DNA of 64,000 nucleotides, taken from Bos javanicus (lineage: Eukaryota > Chordata > Mammalia > Artiodactyla > Bovidae). The notes under the pieces were generated by a model. It searched no databases, was not told the origin of the DNA, and saw nothing but the letters and a program-made list of their open reading frames with translations. The translations under genes were made by a program, and so were the position numbers. The stretch spans positions 65,727,689 to 65,791,688 of the forward strand of contig NC_083881.1 of assembly GCF_032452875.1 (NCBI RefSeq), in the 5' to 3' direction. Positions 57,206-64,000 of the stretch are shown here, one piece after another. Position 1 is the first letter of the stretch. Every line of letters starts with the position of its first letter.

Positions 57206-58525
57206 TTCTTTTTTTTTATTATTGGAGTAAAATAGCTTTAAAATGTTGTATTAGTTTCTGCTGTGCAACAGCTATATGTATACATATGACCCCTAACTCT
57301 TGGACCTCCCTCCCCCATGCCCGTCCCACCCATCAAGGTCATCAGAGAGCACAGAGCTAAGTTCCCTGTACTCTAAGCAGGTTCCCGCTAGCTGTTTTAC
57401 ATGTGGGCATGCATATGTGCAGTCCTAACCTCCCAGTTTATCCTGCCCTCTCTTTCTCGTCCTGTGTCTACTTGTCCATTGTCTAGATCTGTGTCTCTAT
57501 TCCTGCCCTGCAAATAGTTTCATCTGTATCATTTTTCTGGATTCCACATACATGTATTAGTATACAATATTTGTTTTTCTCTTTCTGACTTTACTGTGTG
57601 ACAGACTCAGTCCATCCACATCTCTACAAATGACCCAATTTCATTCCTTTCTGTGGCTGAGTAATATTCCATTGTATATATGTACATCTTCTTTATCCAT
57701 TCATCTGTCAATGGACATTTAGGTTCTCCTATTTCCTGGCTATTGTGAATAGTGCTGGAGTGAATATTGGGATAGCTGGGTCTTTTTGAATTACGGTTTT
57801 CTCAGGGTACGTACCCGTTAGTGGGATTGCTGGGTCATATGGTAGTTCTATTTTTAGTTTTTTAAAGAGCCTCCATACTGTTCTCCACAGTGGCTGTATC
57901 AATTTACATTCCCACCAACAGTGCAAGAGGGTTTTCTTTTCTCCACACCCACTCCAGCATTTATTGTTTGTAGATTTAAAAATTTTTTTAATTTATTTTA
58001 CAGTTGCCCTGGGTCTTAGTTGTGGCATGTGGGATCTAGTTCCCTGACCAGGGATCAAACCCAGGCCCTCTATGTTCGGAGCACAGGGTCTTATCCACTG
58101 GACCACCAGGAAACTCCCTGTTTATAGGTTTTTTTTGATGTTGACCATTCTGACTGGTATGAAGTGATACCTCATTGTAGTTTTGATTTGCATTTCTCTA
58201 ATAATTAGTGATACTGAAATCTTTTCATGTGTTTGTTGGCCGTCTGTATTTCTTCACTGGAGAAATATGTATTTAGGTCTGCCCATTTTTTGATTGGATG
58301 TTTGGGTTTTTTGGTTTTTCTTTTTAGCTGCAAGAGCTGTTTTTATAATATGGAGATTAATCCTTTGTTGCTTCGTTGGCAAGTATTTTCTCCCATTATG
58401 AAGGAGAATGGGAGAAATTATTTCTTGAGTTGTCTTGTTTATGGTTTCCTTTGCTGTGCAAAAGCTTTTAAGTTTAATTCGGTCCCATATGTTTATTTTT
58501 GTTTTTATTTTCATTATTCTAGGGC
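57206..58525 (-). mobile_element. Bovine-type L1, ORF2 3' end and 3' UTR, split by a SINE
   Basis: Antisense L1. The minus strand at 57729-57926 reads the ORF2 C-terminal block (CWWECKLIQPLWRTVWR, IELPYDPAIPL). The 3' UTR side begins near 57206. Interrupted by a CHR-type SINE at 57965-58125, and the reading frame is broken. Confidence 0.9.
57965..58125 (-). mobile_element. Short CHR-type tRNA-derived SINE inside L1
   Basis: ttttaatttattttacagtt, gaccagggatcaaacccagg, tccactggaccaccaggaaa. Confidence 0.85.
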
Positions 58526-58780
58526 CCCTCTGATAGTGCGAACCCCTCCCCTCTCCCAGCAACCCCTCAGGGATGCCGGTCACGTCCCACCTCCACTTTT
58601 CCTTTCCCCCAATGTCATACCTGGTCTCATGGGGCTTCCTTCCCTCTCCTTGGGTGTCCGAAGTCCCCCACCAGTGCCTGGTGGATGCCCTACATGGGAG
58701 GAGGTGGAAACTGTGTCCTCCTGCTCTACCGTCTCGACTCCACCTGATTGGCTATTTTGATATACTAGTTGTTTTCATTT
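58526..58780. other. GC-rich unassigned block next to L1
   Basis: About 250 bp, clearly richer in C and G than its surroundings, abutting the L1 without a gap. Two + frames are open across it (58227-58760 fused to L1, and 58573-58782). I do not recognise it. It may be an untypical L1 piece, an LTR or captured sequence. Confidence 0.4.
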
Positions 58781-60314
58781 GAGATTTTTCCCCATTCCTT
58801 TTTTCCTTATTTTGATTGTTTGAAAGATGGTCTTTTCAGCATCATGGGAAGTCTGCATTACCAAGTTTTATTTCTACATTTATTTTTAGTTTAAGAATAC
58901 AGAGGGTCTGTGTTCCATGATGGCCTTTTTATTATCTTTAGTCTCAATCTTTTGATTAGTCATTTTCCAGTTACTGGGCTGACATGACATAGAGCCATTT
59001 TGTCCCTAAACCACTGAAAATTTAATAGTGCTTAATTTTGAAATAATATAGATCAAATTCTTTCTCTGATTTCAAAATCCTAGAGCTGTAAATTCACCAT
59101 GTTGAGTTGCTGTATTATCAAAGATATTTATATTTGTATTCAGTATTAATACTTGAACCAATTGTAGATCCTGCTTTTTTCATTTTGAGTGAATGAAATG
59201 AGAGAATTTATGGGTTATACCAATATCAACTTACAGTTTTTCCAAGCTTAATTTTCTTTTTCATAACTCAAGGTACTATATTTGGAGAAAAATTTGTGAC
59301 CTAAAATTTCATCAACATTTCCAACAACTCTCCATGTGAATTTGAAAGGGAAACACTATATGATAACTATTTCAAGATACAGTGTTTTAAGGTTTTTTAG
59401 TACTATACACCTGAGCCCCAGGTAACTATTACAAACAAACTTCTTTAAATATTTTTTATTCAAGAGAGATATGGGACATGATTAGAAATAGTGCTTTATG
59501 AATTTGATTTTTATACCTATTAATAGGAAAAGCTTGTCCAATGAGAATACATGTTGACAAATAGACATTTTTTGATCAATGCTGAGGTAATTGTACAGGT
59601 TTTTAAAATTAAATAAATTGCAAACAGAGATTTCTGTAGCAGGTTAATCCTGATATCAAGGTTTTTGTTCTAGTTTAAGCATTGCTAAAGATGGCAAAGA
59701 TCTTTTTTGGCCTTTTTGAGCATGTGATATAAATTTGGTGCTGACGTGGGTCTATTGTATTACGTATTAAGAAAATTATTTGTTTTCTGAATGTCAGTGG
59801 AAGATATTCCCAAATCCTTAGTGTGAGTTGATTAAAAAGCATATATTTGTTCATATTTACTGTAAGTTCCTGAGTTAGCTATAGAAAGTCTGCTTTTTAA
59901 AGAGTGTCTTCTAATGAAGCTGGTCTTTCTACTCAATACAACTTTCTACAAAGATGACATTTTGTTTCTACCAAGGAGTATTCATAGTAGGGTATAAAGT
60001 AAATCTATGTGAATTATTTCTGCCATGTAAAAGTTTAAACAGTCTTATCCAATAAAGGATACCTCTTCAAAAATAAGATATGCTCCAGGGCATTCTTGTT
60101 TTAAAGCATATTCATACAGAAATTTGCTAAATATTTTTTAAAATATCTTATTTGGAAAAGAGAGTCCAACAAACTTTTTGGTTAAATAATGGAGTGCAGA
60201 GTTCTGTTCTAGTCAATACAAAAAATTGTATACAAAAATCACTTAAAGTCTGTATATTTTAGTTATCTCCAATGGAAAAAATGATTCCTTGGAATTTGTA
60301 ATGTTTACTATAAT
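58781..60314. other. Repeat-poor AT-rich intron
   Basis: About 1.5 kb with no recognisable exon or repeat. Confidence 0.45.
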
Positions 60315-60322
60315 GTAGGTAG

Positions 60323-60596
60323 CGCTGCTGCTGCTAAATCGCTTCAGTCGTGTCCGACTCTGTGTGACCCCATAGACGGCAGCCCACCAGGCTGCCCCGT
60401 CTCTGGGATTCTCCAGGCAAGAACACTGGAGTGGGTTGCCATTTCCTTCTCCAGTGCATGAAAGTGAAAAGTGAAAGTGAAGCCACTCACTCGTGTCCGA
60501 CTCTTAGCGACCCCATGGACTGCAGACAACCAGGCTCCTCCGTCCATGGGATTTTCCAGGCAAGAGTACTGGAGTGGGGTGCCATTGCCTTCTCCG
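60323..60596 (-). mobile_element. Bov-A2 dimeric SINE
   Basis: (GCT)n, ccatagacggcagcccacca, gaaagtgaaaagtgaaagtg linker, second unit. GTAGGTAG lies on both sides (60315-60322, 60597-60604). Confidence 0.93.
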
Positions 60597-60604
60597 GTAG
60601 GTAG

Positions 60605-60812
60605 TGCTAGTGGTAAAGAATTAGCTTGCCAATGCAGGAGACAAGAGACTTGGGTTCTATCCCTGGGTCAGGAAGATCCCTTGGAGAAGGGCATGACAAC
60701 CCACTCCAGTATTCTTACCTGGAACATCCCATGGTGGAAGAACCTGGTGGGCTACAGTCCATGGGGTTGCAAAGAGTCAGACACAACTGAAGTGACTTAG
60801 CATGCATGCATT
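60605..60812 (+). mobile_element. Bov-tA type SINE
   Basis: tgctagtggtaaagaattag to aactgaagtgacttagcatg; directly abuts the Bov-A2 in the opposite orientation. Confidence 0.92.
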
Positions 60813-60928
60813 GAATATTCAGCAAATGACTGTCACTTAATCTCTCTTTATACATTTGAACAACCTATCTACTTCTGGAGGGGAAAAAAATCCCCCAGTA
60901 ATCCTTGGTTTTTACTCTGGCGAATTCG

Positions 60929-61083
60929 TTTTTTTTTTTTTTTTTTTTAATTAATTAACTAAAAAAAAATTTAGTCCATGTCTCTGGGCATGGTGGGATC
61001 TTAAACCCCTGACTAGGGATCGAATCCATGCCTCCTGCAGTGGAAGCATGAAATCTTAACCACTGGACCATGGAGAATTCCTT
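60929..61083 (-). mobile_element. Short tRNA-derived SINE with T tract
   Basis: Long T tract, ctgactagggatcgaatcca, cttaaccactggaccatgga. Confidence 0.8.
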
Positions 61084-61109
61084 ACTCTGAAAAATTTCTG
61101 ATGTAATTG

Positions 61110-61190
61110 ATATAAACTGAAGCCCAGGCATCAGAATTTTTTTAAAGTCCCTAGCTGATTCTAATGTAGATAAGAACCATTGAACTGTAG
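61110..61190 (+). mobile_element. MER5A 3' fragment
   Basis: agcccaggcatcagaatttt, agctgattctaatgtagata, aagaaccattg. Confidence 0.6.
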
Positions 61191-61279
61191 ATTCTAGTGT
61201 TGGGCTTTATAGCGTAAATATTTATTTAGTAAGTATTTATTTAGTATTATTTATTCAAATAAAAAAGTGAAGAACTTCT

Positions 61280-61880
61280 TCCATTTTATTTTTTGAAGTA
61301 ACTTTTAATTTTTGACACTTTTAGATTTATAGAATTGTGAAAGTAGTTGTACAGAGTTCCCATATACTCATATCCAGTTTCCCCTGTTATTAACATCTTA
61401 TGTTAGTGCACTGCATTTGTTGTAATTAATGAACCAGTCTTGATAAATGTTTTCAACTAAGATCCATACTCTATCCATATTTACTAAGTTCTCACCTGGT
61501 GTCGTTTTTTCTGTTTCAGGACCCATCCAGGATACCACTTTTCATTAACATTTAGTCACCACCCCATGTCTCCTTAGACTCCTCTTGCTGTCACAGTTTC
61601 TCAGATTATCTGTTTTTGGTGACCTTGAGAAATTTGAGGAATTTAATTAGGTATTTTGTAGAATGTCCCTCAATTGGGATTTGTTTGATGTTTTTTTCTT
61701 ACGATGACACTGAGGTTATTCATTTTGGAGAGAGAGACTATAGAGCTAAAGGCTAGTCTTATCTCATTTATATCAAGAGCATTAAAGAAAAACTCATTTC
61801 CTCTATTTGTAAAACTTCTGATACCAGATGTGTGGGTTTTCTACCCCAAACAATTCTCTGGTTCACCAACTGGGTGTCTT
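61280..61880. mobile_element. Old L1 sequence, tentative
   Basis: agatttatagaattgtgaaa, gttcccatatactcatatcc, cagtttcccctgttattaac, typical of a widespread L1M block. Confidence 0.45.
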
Positions 61881-61894
61881 ACAGTTTAATTCAT

Positions 61895-62600
61895 CCTGAT
61901 GCTAACGACCTGGAGTTAGCACAGACCCTACAGACCCTACAGATTATGGACTCAGTCTCACCAATCCGTCTCTTCCCTCACTTCAGATGCTTCTCACAAG
62001 TGTAGGTCTCCCGTACTTGGACCAACTGGCTATAAGTCAGGGGTTCCATAGTGCCCTCCTGAGATTCATTAATTTTCTGGAATAACTCACAGAACTCAGG
62101 AAAACACTTTACTTACTATTACAAGTATGGGATATAACTCAGAAATAGCCCAATGGAAGAATCACCTGGGGTAATGGGGTATGAAGAAGGGGGTTGTGGG
62201 GGTCCATGCCCACTCTGGACATGTCACTCTCCTGGCACCCCAGTGTATTCACCAACCAGGAAACTCTCCAAAACACTCCTTTTACAGGTTTTATGGAGGT
62301 TCCACGACAGAGATACGATTGATTAAAATATCGGCCATTGGTGATTAACTCAATCCCTAACTCCTTTCTCCTTCCTGGAGGTCAGGAGGGTAGACCTAAA
62401 AGTTCCAGCCCTCTAATCACATGGTTCCTCTGGCAGCCAGCCCTCATCCTTTAAGAGTGTCCGTATTAGCAAAACCCAGATATGGTGGAAAGGGACTTAT
62501 TATGAATACCAAAATGTGCTCCTCCCACGCATATCACTCAGGAAATTATAAGGGTTTTAGAAGCACTGTGCCAGGAACTGGAGACAGATCAAGTCTGTGT
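61895..62600. mobile_element. Ancient unassigned repeat, related to 22840-23120
   Basis: Colinear with the earlier copy over its first about 260 bp and continuing further (accaaccaggaaactctcca, ccattggtgattaactcaat), showing that the element is longer than the first copy. Confidence 0.55.
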
Positions 62601-63266
62601 TTCTTCTTGTATCACATTATCACAAGTACGCTCTGTTAATATGACTTGTCACTGTCAGTGTTACCATGATCACTTGGCTGACATGGTGTTTGTCAGGTTT
62701 CTGCACGATGAAATTACTCTTTCCTCCTTTCCATCCTGTACTCTTTGGAAGGACATCATAATATGGAGCCCACACTTGAGAAATGGGGAGTTATGCTCCC
62801 CCTCTTGGAGGGCAAAGTGTCTACATAAGTTATTTGGAATTCTTCTGTATAGGAGATTTGTCTGTTTTCTCCCTTTACTTATTCAGTCATATATATCTTA
62901 CTGACTCATGGTTATTTAGTTTACACTTTGAGTTATAATCCAATACTTCCGTACTATTCTCTTGTTCCAGTTGTTCCAGCTGTGGACATTGGAGCCTCCT
63001 TTTATGATTGACTCCTTTGTCCCTTTGACATAACCGCATCATTGTGGGTTTGCTTTTACTTTACTTCTTCCTTATTCTCTGACACTGTAAGATCCTCTAG
63101 ACTCAGTTTATATATTTCCTGCCACAGCTTCTAGAATCCTAGGAGACTAGTTCCTTATTAGCAAATGGTATCAGAAACTATGATCCGGACTGTAGGTGTA
63201 CTTGTTGCTGCTGTGGGAGTATTGTCCCTTTATCGACTCCTCTCAGCAGATAAACCAAGCAGATAC

Positions 63267-63292
<26 letters not shown>
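63267..63292. repeat. (AT)n microsatellite
   Basis: Thirteen AT units followed by a short GT run. Confidence 0.95.
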
Positions 63293-63298
<6 letters not shown>

Positions 63299-63337
63299 AT
63301 ACTGTGTCTTCATACATACATACGTATATGTGTGTGC

Positions 63338-63341
<4 letters not shown>

Positions 63342-63369
<28 letters not shown>
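63342..63369. repeat. (TA)n microsatellite
   Basis: About fourteen TA units 50 bp after the first tract. Confidence 0.95.
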
Positions 63370-64000
63370 CTTCATCTGTTTCTATATTAAACTAAGCGTG
63401 AATTCATACTGGTGTCTCTGAGTTCTAATCCGTTACCACATGGGTCGTTCTGTCTGTCTCCTTGCTTGTTTATAACTGCCGCAGTGGTGAGAAACCTGGT
63501 TCCCTGCACCTGTACCAGCCACTTTGCCAAGTGTTTCAGTTCCTGTGTGCATGTAGAGTCGTTTCTGAATTGTTAAGCATGTCCCCATGGGAACAACTTT
63601 ATCAAGTAGAGCACGGTGCTTAGTACGATGCTTTTTAAGTCTTACAAACTCCACGCACTTTCAGGGTTACTTGGGTTAGTACCTTCTCTGCCCACCTTGC
63701 TCAGTGAAGTTCTTTCATACATTTGTAATGCAGTTAGATGTTTTGGTGTGTGTCACATTCTGCATTACATCCTGAGATCTTGCATACGTTAAGCTTCACT
63801 CTTTATTGTATAAACATCTTATGAGTTTTGACAAATGCATGGTGTTACATATTTACCACTGCAGTACACTGAAGAATACTTTCACTGCCCCCAAATCCCT
63901 GTGCTACCTGTTCAGCTCCCCTCTACCCATCAAACCCTGCAGTTGCTCTTCTGTTTACCGTCTATAGTTCTGCCTTTTCCATGTCGTGTAATTGGAATCA

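Larger units (their letters stand above)
62880..64000. mobile_element. Old L1 sequence with TA microsatellites, tentative
   Basis: ttgtataaacatcttatgag, ttgacaaatgcatggtgtta, tatagttctgccttttccat match the same L1M block type. Extends past the window end. Confidence 0.45.

Noticed and set aside
58227..58760. 177-codon + frame as a gene
   Set aside because: Its first half is antisense L1, where long frames occur by chance. The GC-rich second half is kept only as an unassigned block.
48658..64000. Search for the next STK3 exon (caspase-site segment, linker)
   Set aside because: No DEDELD-type coding segment with splice sites was seen; it most likely lies beyond the window.

Overview
This 64 kb window is nuclear DNA of a ruminant, most likely a bovid. 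It is saturated with lineage-specific retroposons: at least six BovB (RTE) LINE fragments, about thirty Bov-tA/Bov-A2 SINE copies and seven CHR-type tRNA-derived SINEs. Older mammalian repeats (MIR, L2, MER5A, MER20, MLT1, L1, Tigger and mariner relics) lie beneath them. Cattle, buffalo, sheep and goat cannot be separated by eye.

The window lies inside one gene read on the + strand: STK3 (MST2, the Hippo-pathway STE20 kinase). Two coding exons are visible with canonical splice sites. Exon A (38316-38453, 46 codons, human residues about 229-274) encodes the C-terminal end of the kinase domain. Exon B (48532-48657, 42 codons, about 275-316) finishes the kinase fold and starts the acidic linker, stopping just before the caspase-site segment. 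The intron between them is 10,078 bp. At least 38.3 kb of upstream intron and 15.3 kb of downstream intron fill the rest. I see no other STK3 exon and no second protein-coding gene.

Layout. 1-17 kb: AT-rich intron with SINEs, a BovB nested in a SINE (8.25-9.35 kb), MIR, MER20 and L2. 17-25 kb: BovB pieces, an MLT1 LTR split by a SINE, a nearly complete but dead mariner (23124-24349) and a Tigger1/MER2 relic. 25-34 kb: SINEs, L1, MIR and a tRNA-Gly(CCC)-like sequence at 32732-32802 (minus). 34-37 kb: the longest BovB, antisense, with a Bov-A2 inserted in it. 38-49 kb: the two exons and their intron, holding old L1 and L2. 49-64 kb: CHR SINEs, an L1 split by a BovB, a bovine-type L1 split by a CHR SINE, then old L1 with TA microsatellites.

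No operon, CRISPR array, phage, toxin or novel multi-gene system is present. The items most worth checking are a possible alternative terminal exon 0.4 kb after exon A (in phase, acceptor-like start, ATTAAA just after the stop), the tRNA-Gly-like sequence, and an unassigned GC-rich block at 58.5-58.8 kb. Repeat boundaries are by eye (about 5-20 bp) except where target-site duplications fix them. Family names come from recalled consensus features, not a database search.
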